From NCBI GenBank assembly GCA_018242585.1, contig JAFEBQ010000022.1, positions 62,001 through 126,000 on the forward strand: 64,000 nt of DNA, given 5' to 3'. The notes beneath the pieces were generated by a model that worked only from the letters and a program-made list of their open reading frames with translations, was not told the DNA's origin and did no database searches. Both the position numbers and the translations under genes were made by a program. Shown here piece after piece: positions 15,664-25,184 of the stretch; the stretch's first letter is position 1; each line of letters begins with the position of its first letter. Source of the stretch: Planctomycetota bacterium (lineage in GTDB: Bacteria; Planctomycetota; Planctomycetia; Pirellulales; PNKZ01).

Positions 15664-18183
15664 ATGCGATGGCTCCTTGCCGCTGCGCTGTTATTCGCGG
15701 GCTTGTGTTCGAGCGCCCAGGCCGCACCGCCGGGGGCGTGGGACAACTATACGCCTGATCCTCACTCGGTGGTTCGCCACGGGCCGGCCTATCGTTATCC
15801 GCAGGCTGGCTGGACCGTGCTGCACATCGAAGGGGGGCCATACGAGCGCGGCTATCAGCACGGCCGGCTGATGGCCCGCGAGATCGTCGCGTTGATTGGC
15901 GATCTGGCGACCGAGCGCAGCCCCAAGGCGCCCGAGGACGCCTGGCAATTGCTGCGCCAGTCGGCGGCGGCGATGTATCTGCGCCGGTTTCACCCTGAGT
16001 ACATCGAGGAGATGAAGGGGATCGCCGACGGCGCAGCCGCCGCCGGAGCCGAGTACGCCGACCGGCCGATCGACCTGACCGATATTGTGGCGGTGAACGT
16101 CGACATCGAAGCCTCGTTCATGGAAGCCGCCCTGGGCGCTTCGCCCACGGGACTTGAAGGGCGCAAGTTCGCCGAGCCCATCGCGCCGGTCCATCAACAC
16201 AAGTCCCCCGATCGCTGCAGCGCCTTTGTGGTGACCGCGCCGGCCACGGCGGATGGCGAAGTGATGATCGGGCACATCACGATGTTCGTGCTGTTGTATG
16301 TGCGACACTACAACGTCTGGCTCGACATCCAGCCCACCACCGGGCGGCGCGTGGCGATGCAGTCGTTCCCTGGCGGCATCATGAGCGGTCTGGACTATTA
16401 TTTGAACGACGCCGGGATTCTGATCTGCGAGACCACGGTCGATCAGACCAGCTTTGAACCGCAGGGCTCGCCGTTCTGCTCGCGCATTCGCCAGGCCGCC
16501 CAGTACAGCACCTCGCTCGACGAGGTGATCAGCACGCTGTCGAAAGAGAACAACGGACTGTACACCAACGAGTGGCTGCTGGCCGACGTGAACACCAAAG
16601 AGATCGTCATGTTCGAGTTGGGAACGCGCTCGCACAAGCTGTGGCGCAGCACCAAGGGGGAATGGCCCGGCGGAGCGACCGGCTTTTACTGGGGTTGCAA
16701 CAACGCCAAGGATTTGCACGTTCGGCTCGACACCTTGCCGAACGTCAAAGGGAAGCCGGGCAACGTGGTGGTCCACACCTCGGATCGCGATTTGGCCTGG
16801 TTGAAGCTGTTCGACAAATACACCGGCAAGATCGATCTCGACTTCGGCTTCCGCGCGTTCAGCACGCCGCCGCTAGTCGGCTTTCCTTCGTGCGACGCCA
16901 AGTTCACCACGGCGAAGCTGGCCCGCGATATGAAGACCTGGGGCGTGTTTGGTCCGCCTTTGGGTCGAACGTGGGACGAATCGACCGCCGAGCGCAAACG
17001 CTTTGGCGATGTGCGGCCGCTGGTGGCGAACGATTGGACGTTGTTGGGGCCGTCGACGCCTTCGTCGGGGAACGGCACGGCCAAGATTGTCGACCTGAAA
17101 TCCCCCGCCGACGATGACGACAAAGAAGACAAGCATTCGGTCGTTTCGCCCGACGAGATTGTCAAGTACCCGGCCGCCTGGCATGGAACCTTGTTGCCGG
17201 CGAGCGATGCCGACGCGTGGCTGGCCGCCGGGTTTTCGGACTTGGAAAAGATTGTTTCGCTAGAGCAATACCTGCGCAAGCAGGCTCGCGGCAAGCCGCT
17301 CGATGCCGCCGCGCGCGAGCAGATTGAGTTGGCGCGGTTCGAACCCTGGTCCCGGTGGCTGGCGGCCGAGAAGCAGCGCGGCGCGGCGTTGTCGTTGAAC
17401 GCGGCGCGTGCCGACTGGCGCGACGCCACCTGGTATCCGATCGTTTCGGGGCGCGGGACGATGTTACTGGCGGCCTTGCGCACCGAGCTGGGGGCCGACA
17501 TCTTCGACGCCGCGGCCGATAAGTTCGGCCGTGAATGGGCCGGCAAGGAAGTGAGCTCGCATGCGTTTCAGTCTCACATGGAAAAAGCGGCCGGCCGCTC
17601 GCTGGGCGAGTTCTTCAAGCGCTGGCTCGAACAAACCACGGACCCCGACGAAGACGCCAAGGGGAACTTCTGGTCGATCGGCTCGTTCCGCCAGCAACTG
17701 GATCAAACGGTGATCGTCTATGGCACGCTGCACGATGTGGCCGCCCAGCGCGAAGCGGCCGACCGCTTGCAGCGACAGATCGCTCGGACTTGGAGCAATG
17801 CTTACTTGCCGATTCGCGCTGATACGGACGTGCAACTCGACGACTTGCGCGGCAAGCATGTGTTGCTCATCGGCCGGCCGGCGACCAACGCCTGGGCCGC
17901 GCGGTGGGCCGACAAGCTGCCAGTCTCGTTCGGCACGACGTCGTTCACGATTCGCGAGCAGACGTTTGCGCATCCCGACAGCGCCGTAATCGCCGCCGGG
18001 CCGAACCCCGAGAATCGGGCGCGCTCGCTAGTCGTCTTCGCCGGGCTCAGCGCCGACGCGACCTGGCACGTGGTTAGCAAGCTGCCGAAGAATGACGTCC
18101 TCTGGCCCCAGGCGATCGTCCGACCCGCCATCGGCCGCGTGCAACAACTGGGCGCGGCCCGCTTCACCCCGGCGGCGAAATGA
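15664..18183 (+). CDS. C45-type autoproteolytic acyltransferase/hydrolase with long C-terminal extension
   Basis: An 839-residue secreted protein (signal peptide MRWLLAAALLFAGLCSSAQA). Residues 45-420 resemble C45/phospholipase-B-like Ntn hydrolases: GGPYERGYQHGRLMA, EEMKGIADGA, and the nucleophile context SPDRCSAFVV with Cys185 expected to become the new N-terminus after self-cleavage. HITMFVL and DYYLNDAGILICETT follow as in the family. After residue 500 an unrelated region (SRGTMLLAALRTELGADIFDAAADKF, FFKRWLEQTTDP) resembles the C-terminal part of M1-like peptidases without a visible HEXXH. The substrate is unknown; amide-linked acyl groups are the usual target class. Confidence 0.75.
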   Translation: MRWLLAAALLFAGLCSSAQAAPPGAWDNYTPDPHSVVRHGPAYRYPQAGWTVLHIEGGPYERGYQHGRLMAREIVALIGDLATERSPKAPEDAWQLLRQSAAAMYLRRFHPEYIEEMKGIADGAAAAGAEYADRPIDLTDIVAVNVDIEASFMEAALGASPTGLEGRKFAEPIAPVHQHKSPDRCSAFVVTAPATADGEVMIGHITMFVLLYVRHYNVWLDIQPTTGRRVAMQSFPGGIMSGLDYYLNDAGILICETTVDQTSFEPQGSPFCSRIRQAAQYSTSLDEVISTLSKENNGLYTNEWLLADVNTKEIVMFELGTRSHKLWRSTKGEWPGGATGFYWGCNNAKDLHVRLDTLPNVKGKPGNVVVHTSDRDLAWLKLFDKYTGKIDLDFGFRAFSTPPLVGFPSCDAKFTTAKLARDMKTWGVFGPPLGRTWDESTAERKRFGDVRPLVANDWTLLGPSTPSSGNGTAKIVDLKSPADDDDKEDKHSVVSPDEIVKYPAAWHGTLLPASDADAWLAAGFSDLEKIVSLEQYLRKQARGKPLDAAAREQIELARFEPWSRWLAAEKQRGAALSLNAARADWRDATWYPIVSGRGTMLLAALRTELGADIFDAAADKFGREWAGKEVSSHAFQSHMEKAAGRSLGEFFKRWLEQTTDPDEDAKGNFWSIGSFRQQLDQTVIVYGTLHDVAAQREAADRLQRQIARTWSNAYLPIRADTDVQLDDLRGKHVLLIGRPATNAWAARWADKLPVSFGTTSFTIREQTFAHPDSAVIAAGPNPENRARSLVVFAGLSADATWHVVSKLPKNDVLWPQAIVRPAIGRVQQLGAARFTPAAK

Positions 18184-18515
18184 GAGAGATGCTTGGGGCG
18201 TTGCCCCTGGTTGGGATGGGGCTCGCGGCCGACACGCGATTTGTTAAAAGGCCATGCTCCGCGCGTAGCTGTCCGAGGCCAGTGGTCCGTTGCACTCGGT
18301 GAAATCCGGGGGCCACTGCGCGCCGCTTCATTAGCGGCATTCGAGGATCAAGCGTCATCCCCGCCTGCGCGGAAATGACGGAATCGGCCGGCAAGAACTA
18401 GCATTGGCGCCCGGTGCCTTTGCGGTTCAATAGCCTTGCTCTTATCCGGCGTCGTGTCCGTCGTGGTCGAATGCTCTTCGTCATTCGACACTCAGCACCT
18501 TCGACGCGAACCGGC
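18184..18515. other. Intergenic region with a half REP unit
   Basis: This 332-base gap separates convergent genes. It contains the single REP unit at 18352-18380; otherwise I see no gene or clear terminator. Confidence 0.5.
18352..18380. repeat. Single REP unit related to the 74-bp elements
   Basis: GCGTCATCCCCGCCTGCGCG followed by GAAATGACGGA forms one imperfect palindrome. It matches one arm of the elements at 2604 and 56672 with a few changes and has no partner arm nearby. Confidence 0.6.
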
Positions 18516-20366
18516 TTAGTACGCGAACTGGATGCCGGTGACCAGGCCGTGCAGGATCAGACTGCCGTTGGTGTGGACGCTTTGCATGTAAGCGGTGTCG
18601 GCCATGTATTGCGGAATCTGGTTCTCGGCCAGCGCCAGCCCCGCCACGCCCATGGCGCGATACGAGATGAACGTGCTCCACCGAGGCGTCATCTGCCAGG
18701 CCGCGCCGAGGTCGATCTGGCCGAGCATCGTCACGTCGTTTTTATAGCCCTGGTTGTCGAAGCCCAAGGCCCCGGCGTCGCTATGCAGGAAATTGCGAGT
18801 GTTGATCGAGTTGGCCAGCACGGCCACCTTGGGCGTGGCATACAGCCGCAGGTTGGGCAGCACGTACCAGTGCATGCGAGCGCCGACCTGGCCGCCGAGC
18901 AGATCGTTGGTCGTCTGCACCGTGTACTGCGCCGACGTGGTGCCGCCGTTTGCGAACGGATCGGTCCCGGCTTGTGACGAGCCATAGGTCCAGCCTTCGT
19001 GGAAGTGGAACCAGCGGAAGCCAGCGATCCCCATCACGCCCCAGCGACTGCACGGGTCGCACATCGATTGGCGGAGGAAGTTGATTTCCAGGTTGTAAAT
19101 CTCGTCGCGGCGTTGCACGTATTGGGTGTGGGCATTGTCAAAGAACGTATCGGCCGAGGTTCCATTGATCGTCACTGGTCCGCCGGTGGCAAAGTCGAGC
19201 GCGCTGCTAAGCGAATTGGTGGAGCTCGTCGCGCCGGCCGTGTAGTAGAACGGGTCGAGCATCCAGAACACTCCTTCGACGGCCCAATTGCAATTCAGCA
19301 CATGGCCGACGCGGGCTTCGCCACCCGAGCGCCATTGGCCGTTGACGGTGTCGCGCATGTCGATCACGTTCGACGCCAGGTTGGTGTTATCGAACGTAAT
19401 CGTGCGGGCGTTCGGCAGATCGCGTGTCATCAACAAGTAGGCCATGCCGCCGAACCAACGCGGGCCATTGCCATTGAAGCAAGGCTCGCAACTGCCATCG
19501 GGGCCGCAGTACCCCCCCGCGCCATAGCCACCTGCTCCACCGTAGCCGCCGGGAGCAGCGTAGTTGCTCGGGTCATTGAACACGTTACCTGTGGGCATGC
19601 CTGACGGAGCGCCCCAGCCGCCAGTCGGCCCCGAGGGTTGCGCCGCGGGGCCTTGGAAGCCCGGATAACCACCCGCCGTGGGACCAGGATAATTTTGCAT
19701 CACCGGCGCGCCGCTCGGTGCGCCATAGTTCGGTGCGCCGTAGTTTGGATCGGGCATCGCGCCGTATGCCCCCGGGGCCGCGTTCATCGGCGGCGTTCCC
19801 CAAGCGGGATTACCCGCGGCTGGCGCAGGTACCGATTCACTCGGCGGCATCCCCGCAGCAGGCGTCGGAGCGTACGACTGGCCGGGGTAGCCCAGACCGG
19901 GCGCGGGTGGCGTGGGCTGTGACACGAAACGGGCCGGCACTTGCCCGGCGGCTTGTTGTCGCGCCGCGAACGGCGCGTAACCGGCCGTCGGGCTCAGTGG
20001 GGCACGCAGCTGTGAATTGCCAGGCGTGGCCGTGGGTTGATAGTTCGGGTACGAGACCTGGGCGACCGGCCGGGTCGGTGCGTTTGGCACCCCATAGTTC
20101 GCATTGGCCGCCGGCGGATAGCCCGCCTGGGCCGTCATCGGCGGCGCTACTCCCCAACCGTTCGGCGCGGGGCCGGCGGCCGTTTGGGGCGCGGCCCAAG
20201 TCGGCGTCAACGGCTGGGTCGTCGGCACGGCCGGCGCGGGAGCATAGCCGGCATTGTAAGCGGCCCGCGGGGCCGCGGCCTGCGACGGGTAGCCCGCGTA
20301 TTGAGCCGAGGCCGAGGCTGCCGTCATGCCCACAAGCAGTCCCGTCGCCAAGTGAATTGATTTCAT
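18516..20366 (-). CDS. BBP7-type outer-membrane beta-barrel protein with Pro/Ala/Gly/Tyr-rich N-terminal region
   Basis: A 616-residue protein; the ATG at 20364-20366 has AAGGA eight bases upstream. A signal peptide (HLATGLLVGMTAASASA) is followed by roughly 270 residues of low complexity rich in P, A, G, Y and N, with repeated NYGAPNYGAP-like and GYPGxxAxP units. From about residue 300 a barrel domain begins with CEPCFNGNGPRWFGGMAYLL, the typical opening of planctomycete BBP7 porins (PF07585), and it continues with alternating strands to FVTGIQFAY-like ending (VTGIQFAY). It is likely surface-exposed or wall-spanning; no substrate is evident. Confidence 0.85.
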   Translation of the reverse strand: MKSIHLATGLLVGMTAASASAQYAGYPSQAAAPRAAYNAGYAPAPAVPTTQPLTPTWAAPQTAAGPAPNGWGVAPPMTAQAGYPPAANANYGVPNAPTRPVAQVSYPNYQPTATPGNSQLRAPLSPTAGYAPFAARQQAAGQVPARFVSQPTPPAPGLGYPGQSYAPTPAAGMPPSESVPAPAAGNPAWGTPPMNAAPGAYGAMPDPNYGAPNYGAPSGAPVMQNYPGPTAGGYPGFQGPAAQPSGPTGGWGAPSGMPTGNVFNDPSNYAAPGGYGGAGGYGAGGYCGPDGSCEPCFNGNGPRWFGGMAYLLMTRDLPNARTITFDNTNLASNVIDMRDTVNGQWRSGGEARVGHVLNCNWAVEGVFWMLDPFYYTAGATSSTNSLSSALDFATGGPVTINGTSADTFFDNAHTQYVQRRDEIYNLEINFLRQSMCDPCSRWGVMGIAGFRWFHFHEGWTYGSSQAGTDPFANGGTTSAQYTVQTTNDLLGGQVGARMHWYVLPNLRLYATPKVAVLANSINTRNFLHSDAGALGFDNQGYKNDVTMLGQIDLGAAWQMTPRWSTFISYRAMGVAGLALAENQIPQYMADTAYMQSVHTNGSLILHGLVTGIQFAY

Positions 20367-20418
20367 GGCTCGCATCCTTGCGCCAGCGCTCCGGCCGGCA
20401 ATGATTTCGTCGTTTGGT

Positions 20419-21492
20419 CTAACGCAACATCTGATACCAGCGGGCAGTCCGCGCGGTGGACGCCGCGGCGCGGGTCGCGTCGTTCGTTCGCGCAGGCAGC
20501 ATCACAGGTTCACTGGTCGTGAACGTGGTCTGGTTGCCCGCGGCATCCGTGGCCGTCAATCGCAGGTAAGCCGCGCTGTCGACGCTGGTCGGCAGTTGGC
20601 CAATGCGGCAGGCGTGACCGCCTTTGTGCGGTTGGTGGTCGGTCAGCTTGGTCCAAGGACCGGCGGGCGAGGCGGCGCACCAGACCGCGGCGGAGCCTTC
20701 GGCCCATTGCTCGTCGGTCCAGTCCCAACGTACGACCAACTCTTCGCCTTGGGCCGAATTGCGCAGCTCGGCGGTGGCAATCGCCACTTGGGGCGGTTGG
20801 GTATCGACGTTGACCCAGATCTGCGGCGTGTCGCCCGAACGGGGCGCGCGGTCGCGACTGGTTCCACGTTCGCTGACCAGCCAGAAGCCGAACAGTCCGT
20901 CGTTGCCAACGGCGAGGCGCATGGGGCTGCGCTGGTCATCGTCGATACCGTAAGCCTGCCAGGTCTGACCAGCGTCAGCGGTCCACCAGAGCGTGACCCT
21001 GGTCACGGGACGTTCTTCTTCACCGGCCAGGCCATAGTCGAGTTCAAAGCTGCGCGAGTTGACCGCGCGGCTGCGAACGCCCAAGGGCATCTGGGCACAG
21101 CTCGTCTTGGAGACGATGGCGGTGGCGCTGGGCTTGGGCGCAACGATGACTCGCATGGCCGGCGTCAAAGGTTCATCATCCACGGCCCGGCCTTGAGCGT
21201 TGACCAGTCGCACCAGGAACCAGAACTCGCCCGAGTGAGGCGCACGAAATACGAAGCTCCCTTTGCCCGGCAGATCGTCGGCATAGAAATGCCAACTTTC
21301 GCCACGATCGGCCGAGACGTACAACTGGACACGGCTGCCCAGCTGCGCAGGCCCGTCGGTCGTGAAGGGAATCGCGAACTCAGTTTCGGCGGTGAGCAAC
21401 GGCTCGGGCAACGACGTCGGCGCTTCGGCCCGCGCCACTTCGACCGCGAGACTGGCCGCTATGATCGCAATGAGTCGAGCCCAGCGTTGCAT
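20419..21492 (-). CDS. Secreted planctomycete protein of unknown function with sialidase-like repeats
   Basis: A 357-residue protein started at the ATG at 21490-21492, which opens a signal peptide (WARLIAIIAASLAVEVARA). Longer frame upstream lacks coding character. The sequence is all-beta in style, with YVSADRGESWHFYADDLPG and LWWTADAGQTWQAYGIDDD resembling BNR/Asp-box turns (S/T-x-D-x-G-x-T/S-W). It then carries fibronectin-like segments (SAAYLRLTATDAAGNQTTF). Asp-box repeats occur in sialidases and many secreted beta-propellers, but two copies do not define an enzyme. It is co-directional with the BBP7 gene, 52 bases upstream of it. Confidence 0.65.
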   Translation of the reverse strand: MQRWARLIAIIAASLAVEVARAEAPTSLPEPLLTAETEFAIPFTTDGPAQLGSRVQLYVSADRGESWHFYADDLPGKGSFVFRAPHSGEFWFLVRLVNAQGRAVDDEPLTPAMRVIVAPKPSATAIVSKTSCAQMPLGVRSRAVNSRSFELDYGLAGEEERPVTRVTLWWTADAGQTWQAYGIDDDQRSPMRLAVGNDGLFGFWLVSERGTSRDRAPRSGDTPQIWVNVDTQPPQVAIATAELRNSAQGEELVVRWDWTDEQWAEGSAAVWCAASPAGPWTKLTDHQPHKGGHACRIGQLPTSVDSAAYLRLTATDAAGNQTTFTTSEPVMLPARTNDATRAAASTARTARWYQMLR

Positions 21493-21670
21493 CGAGCCAG
21501 CACCCTGAGTAAAGACAACGAGCGCATCGGGCCGCGCAGACTGCGCGGCCTCATCTGTGGTATCGGACCTGCCGAACAAACCACTTGAATCGAAAAGGCC
21601 GATAGCAAAGTCTGCGTAGTTTGGGAGAAGACCCCCAAGAAGACGACCGCACGCTAGCACACGCGGCGAG

Positions 21671-22795
21671 CTATTGGCGGCGGAGAGCCCGGAGCAAGCG
21701 CTGGCACGCTCGAACCGCGAGCTGTTGCGCGCGCCACGAGGCCAAGTAGCAATGCGCGCCCCAACTCCGCGCCGCGCAGTAGTAGTGCAGCAGAGGGCGC
21801 GTCGCGGCATGGGTCCGCAGGACCGGAACCGCTGTCGTGCCACGGACCAAGAGGTGGCGATAACCTTCGGTCACGGCGCGGCGGAGCGCCAACACCGAAT
21901 GGAGCGTCGCGACGGGGCCGCCGGCTCCCGCGGCCCAGGTGTGATGATAGACATAGATCGTGTCGTCGCCGACAAAACCATACTCGGCCGCGATCGGTTG
22001 ACCGTCGAGTTCGGTCCACTGCAGGTGCAGCAGCCCGATGGACAGAAACTGCCGCGCGGCTGATTGGTGAAACGCCTCGCTGGCAACGCGGCCCGGCGGT
22101 CGCGAGGCGCGCCCTTCAGACGTCGCCAGCTTTTGCAGCAGGTCCAGTCCGCGCCGCACGTCGTCCGAGCAAATCGCGGTTCGCAGCACGGCTCGGCCGG
22201 TGGCGATGTACTCGCGGTCGACTTGCTCGACCAACTCGCGATCGACTTCGGCCAATTGGCTGGTCCAGCGATCAAAGCGCCGTGGCAAGGCGGCCGCGAG
22301 CGACTGGCATTGCGGGCGGCGTCCCACGGTGTGCCACCGCGCCTGCAGAGCGTCGGCCAAGCGCGAGCAGGCTTCATCATCCGCGTTGACGCCGTCGAGC
22401 AGCAACAGATCCCAATGTCCGGCCCCTTCGCAACACAACCAGGCGGCAATCCGCACGGCGATCGTACGTTCGAGTCCCGGCACGGCCAGCAAGGACAAGT
22501 CGGTCGGTTCCGTATCGTGCCCCAGGAAACAAAGCGAGCGACCGGCGCCAATCGTGTTGCGCAAGTACCAGGGGGCGATGCCGACGATCGAGTCATCGCC
22601 ATCGAGCACCAGCAGCACGAACAGCTCGTCGTCGTGTCGAGAACAATGCTTCCACCAGGCGGAGCACCATTCCCAGCGCCGAAAGGGGACGTCCCCCGCC
22701 AGCCGGTTCCAGGCCGTACTCAGTTGCGTGAGGGCGTCGAATGACCGGACGCGGACGACGCGAAAGGTCAAGGAAGTGATCGCGGCAGTCGACAT
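21671..22795 (-). CDS. GNAT-fold protein, CelD/BioF2-like acetyltransferase (Acetyltransf_6 type)
   Basis: A 374-residue protein from the ATG at 22793-22795; ATG 22810 and a far upstream TTG are alternatives. It has two GNAT-like halves: FRRWEWCSAWWKHCS and VLDGDDSIVGIAPWYL in the first, and LQWTELDGQPIAAEYGFVGDDTIYVYHHTW with LRRAVTEGYRHLLVRGT in the second, the pattern of CelD/BcsL family proteins often linked to polysaccharide synthesis. No exopolysaccharide cluster surrounds it, so the substrate is unknown. Confidence 0.75.
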   Translation of the reverse strand: MSTAAITSLTFRVVRVRSFDALTQLSTAWNRLAGDVPFRRWEWCSAWWKHCSRHDDELFVLLVLDGDDSIVGIAPWYLRNTIGAGRSLCFLGHDTEPTDLSLLAVPGLERTIAVRIAAWLCCEGAGHWDLLLLDGVNADDEACSRLADALQARWHTVGRRPQCQSLAAALPRRFDRWTSQLAEVDRELVEQVDREYIATGRAVLRTAICSDDVRRGLDLLQKLATSEGRASRPPGRVASEAFHQSAARQFLSIGLLHLQWTELDGQPIAAEYGFVGDDTIYVYHHTWAAGAGGPVATLHSVLALRRAVTEGYRHLLVRGTTAVPVLRTHAATRPLLHYYCAARSWGAHCYLASWRAQQLAVRACQRLLRALRRQ

Positions 22796-22987
22796 GGCGG
22801 CGAAACCCATTGCAACGGCGTCCGAAAAAGCCCTCTCTATCGAAGGTAATTGCGATGCCGATCGTGTCAAAGACAGAGGCTGCAATGACAGCAAAGTTTT
22901 TACCGAGCACGCCGGTCGTAACGGTTATGCCGGTTGTAACGGCCGTATCGATTGTAGGGGCCGATCGCTGATGAAGCCGAGCCTGGG

Positions 22988-24601
22988 CTAACGCCGCGGC
23001 TCGAGCGGCGCGTAGCGCGCCATGACGGCCTTGGCCACGCGCAGGCCGTCGACCGCGGCGCTGACAATGCCGCCGGCGTACCCGGCCCCTTCGCCCGACG
23101 GGTACAGCCCCACGACGCCGGTGCTTTCGAGCGTGGCCTTGTCGCGCGGCAAGCGAACAGGGGAGCTGCCGCGGGCTTCGGGCCCGACCAGCGTGGCCTG
23201 GTCGAGGAACTTGCCCCGCCAACGCCGGTCGAGCAAGGGGAGCCCAGTGTCGAGCGCTTCGATCACCGCCGGCGGCAGCAGTTCGGCAAGTTGAGTTGCG
23301 ACAACGCCGCGCCGGTAACTGGAAGAGAGTGGTTCGCTGCTGAGTCGTCGTGCCAAGAAGTCGCGCGCGTTTTGGATCGGACAGAGCAACTCGCCGCGCG
23401 AGCGTGCCAAGGCCAGCCCTTCGTAGTGTCGCTGTAGTTCGATGCCGGCCAGCGTGTGCGGGCTGCCGAACATGGCCGGCTCGATCGTGACCATCAGGCC
23501 GCTGTTGGCCCAGGGGCTGGCCCGGCGTGACAGGCTCATGCCGTTGGTGCAGAAGCGGCCCGGTTCCGAGACGCTGGGAATCACTTGCCCGCCGGCGCAC
23601 ATGCAGAAGGTGAATAAATCGCGGCTGCCATGCGCCACCAGCGAATAGTCCGCCGGCCCCAGGATCGTTTCGGCCTGGTTCTCGCCGTACTGAACCCGGT
23701 TGATCTGGGCCTGGGGCTGTTCGATGCGGACGCCGAATTGAAAGGCCTTGGCTTCCATCGGCACGCCGCGGCGCAACAGCATTTCGAAGGTATCGCGCGC
23801 GCTGTGACCAATGGCCAGGACCGCGACGTGAGCGGGAATGGTTCCGGCACTCGTCATCAAGGCGCGCAGCCGGCCTTCGCTGAGGTCCAGATCCTCGACA
23901 CGCGTGCGAAAGCGGAACTCGCCGCCCAGCGCGATCGTCCGTTGCCGCAGCGCCTTGACAATGGCCGGCAGCCGGTTGCTCCCCAGATGCGGGCGATGTT
24001 CGTAGATGACGCCGGGCTTGCCCTTGTGCTCGGCGAACAGCTCGAGCACGCGGCGCACATCGGGGCCGGTGTTGCGGCAGGTGAGCTTGCCATCGCTGAA
24101 CGTGCCGGCGCCCCCTTCGCCGAACAGGTAGTTGCTTTCCGGATCGTGCGGGCCGCCCGATTCGAGCCGTTCGACGTCGACAATCCGATCGCGCACGGCC
24201 GTGCCGCGTTCGAGAACCAGCGGCCGGTAGCCGTGCTCGGCCAGCAGCAGCGCCGCGAACAAGCCGGCCGGTCCCGAGCCGACAATCACCGGCGGCTGCG
24301 CCAGCGGCTCGGTTCCCGGCGGCGGCAGCTCGAACGGCGGTTCGGTGTGCAACTCGGCGGTCAGCGAACGATCGCGGCGGCGCACCCGGTCGATGCCCGC
24401 GCGCTCGTCGTCGCGCAGCGCCACCTCGGTCGAATAGACGAAAGCCAAGTCGCGTTTGTCGCGCAGGTCGAGACTCTTGCGCAGAATCCGCCAGCCGGCC
24501 AGCGCGTCGCGCGGCACTCCCAGCGCGTGGGTCATCCGTTCGACGAGCGCCTGTTCGGATTCTTCGATCGGGAGTCGCAGGTTGGACAGGCGAATCGGCA
24601 T
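22988..24601 (-). CDS. FAD-dependent oxidoreductase, COG2509-like
   Basis: A 537-residue protein from ATG 24599-24601 (MPIRLSNLRLPIEE). After an N-terminal alpha/beta region of about 85 residues comes the FAD-binding motif VIVGSGPAGLFAALLLAEHG and VLERGTAVRDR, then NYLFGEGGAGTFSDGKL and a second nucleotide-contact HVAVLAIGHSARDTF. The C-terminal segment GLYPSGEGAGYAGGIVSAAVDGLRVAKAVM closes the flavin site. This organisation is typical of uncharacterised COG2509 flavoproteins. It is single, upstream of the GNAT-like gene in the same orientation. Confidence 0.85.
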   Translation of the reverse strand: MPIRLSNLRLPIEESEQALVERMTHALGVPRDALAGWRILRKSLDLRDKRDLAFVYSTEVALRDDERAGIDRVRRRDRSLTAELHTEPPFELPPPGTEPLAQPPVIVGSGPAGLFAALLLAEHGYRPLVLERGTAVRDRIVDVERLESGGPHDPESNYLFGEGGAGTFSDGKLTCRNTGPDVRRVLELFAEHKGKPGVIYEHRPHLGSNRLPAIVKALRQRTIALGGEFRFRTRVEDLDLSEGRLRALMTSAGTIPAHVAVLAIGHSARDTFEMLLRRGVPMEAKAFQFGVRIEQPQAQINRVQYGENQAETILGPADYSLVAHGSRDLFTFCMCAGGQVIPSVSEPGRFCTNGMSLSRRASPWANSGLMVTIEPAMFGSPHTLAGIELQRHYEGLALARSRGELLCPIQNARDFLARRLSSEPLSSSYRRGVVATQLAELLPPAVIEALDTGLPLLDRRWRGKFLDQATLVGPEARGSSPVRLPRDKATLESTGVVGLYPSGEGAGYAGGIVSAAVDGLRVAKAVMARYAPLEPRR

Positions 24602-24824
24602 GACGGCAAGCAATCGAAAATCGAATGGGACGTGCGCCGCGTGATGAATCTCGCTCGAGCGCAAACAAATGGGGCGGCGATCTCAGCGGAGAAAGCCGCC
24701 CCAGTGTGATTGGTCGATAGGATTGTAGCGCCGATGCGCGAACAGACCAGTACCGGCCGACAATTTGTCGCCGTTCAAGGTTTTTCAGCAACTGGCTGGC
24801 GTGGCGATTGGTCCGTCTGAATCG

Positions 24825-25184
24825 CTAATTGCGCGGTGGGCGTCCACCGCCGTAACCGCCACCACCACCATATCCACCGCCGCCCCCGCCGTAGCCGCCG
24901 CGACCGCGGCCACCACCACCTCCGCCGCCACCGCCGCTTCGTTCACGCGCTTCATTCACCGTGAGCGGCCGGCCGTTGACGTCCTTCTCGTGCATCTCGC
25001 GAATCGCATTCTCCATCCCTTCCTGCGAATCGAGTTCGACGAAGCCGAAGCCTCGCGAACGCCCCGTCTCTCGGTCGCTGATCACTTCGGCGCTGATCAC
25101 GGTGCCGAACTGTCCGAATAATTCAGAAAGTTCAGTCGAAGTGAACGACCACGGCAGGTTTCCTACATACAACCGTTTCCCCAT
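24825..25184 (-). CDS. RRM-type RNA-binding protein with Gly-rich tail
   Basis: A 119-residue protein from ATG 25182-25184. One RRM with RNP2 LYVGNL at residues 5-10 and RNP1 RGFGFVEL at 44-51, followed by a tail from about residue 84 of Gly with Arg and Tyr (GGYGGG units). This is the layout of bacterial cold-inducible RNA-binding proteins of cyanobacteria and planctomycetes, which bind single-stranded RNA. The 529-base upstream gap could hold a long regulated leader. Confidence 0.93.
   Translation of the reverse strand: MGKRLYVGNLPWSFTSTELSELFGQFGTVISAEVISDRETGRSRGFGFVELDSQEGMENAIREMHEKDVNGRPLTVNEARERSGGGGGGGGGRGRGGYGGGGGGYGGGGGYGGGRPPRN

Noticed and set aside
20365-21588. Plus-strand 407-residue frame antisense to the secreted protein at 20419
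   Set aside because: No signal peptide or motif; the minus-strand gene has a signal peptide and beta-type motifs.
24602-24824. Extension of the minus-strand frames around the FAD protein and a 732-residue alternative frame covering 22593-24791
   Set aside because: The alternative frame is Arg/Ala-rich without domain motifs and is a shadow of the FAD protein gene.
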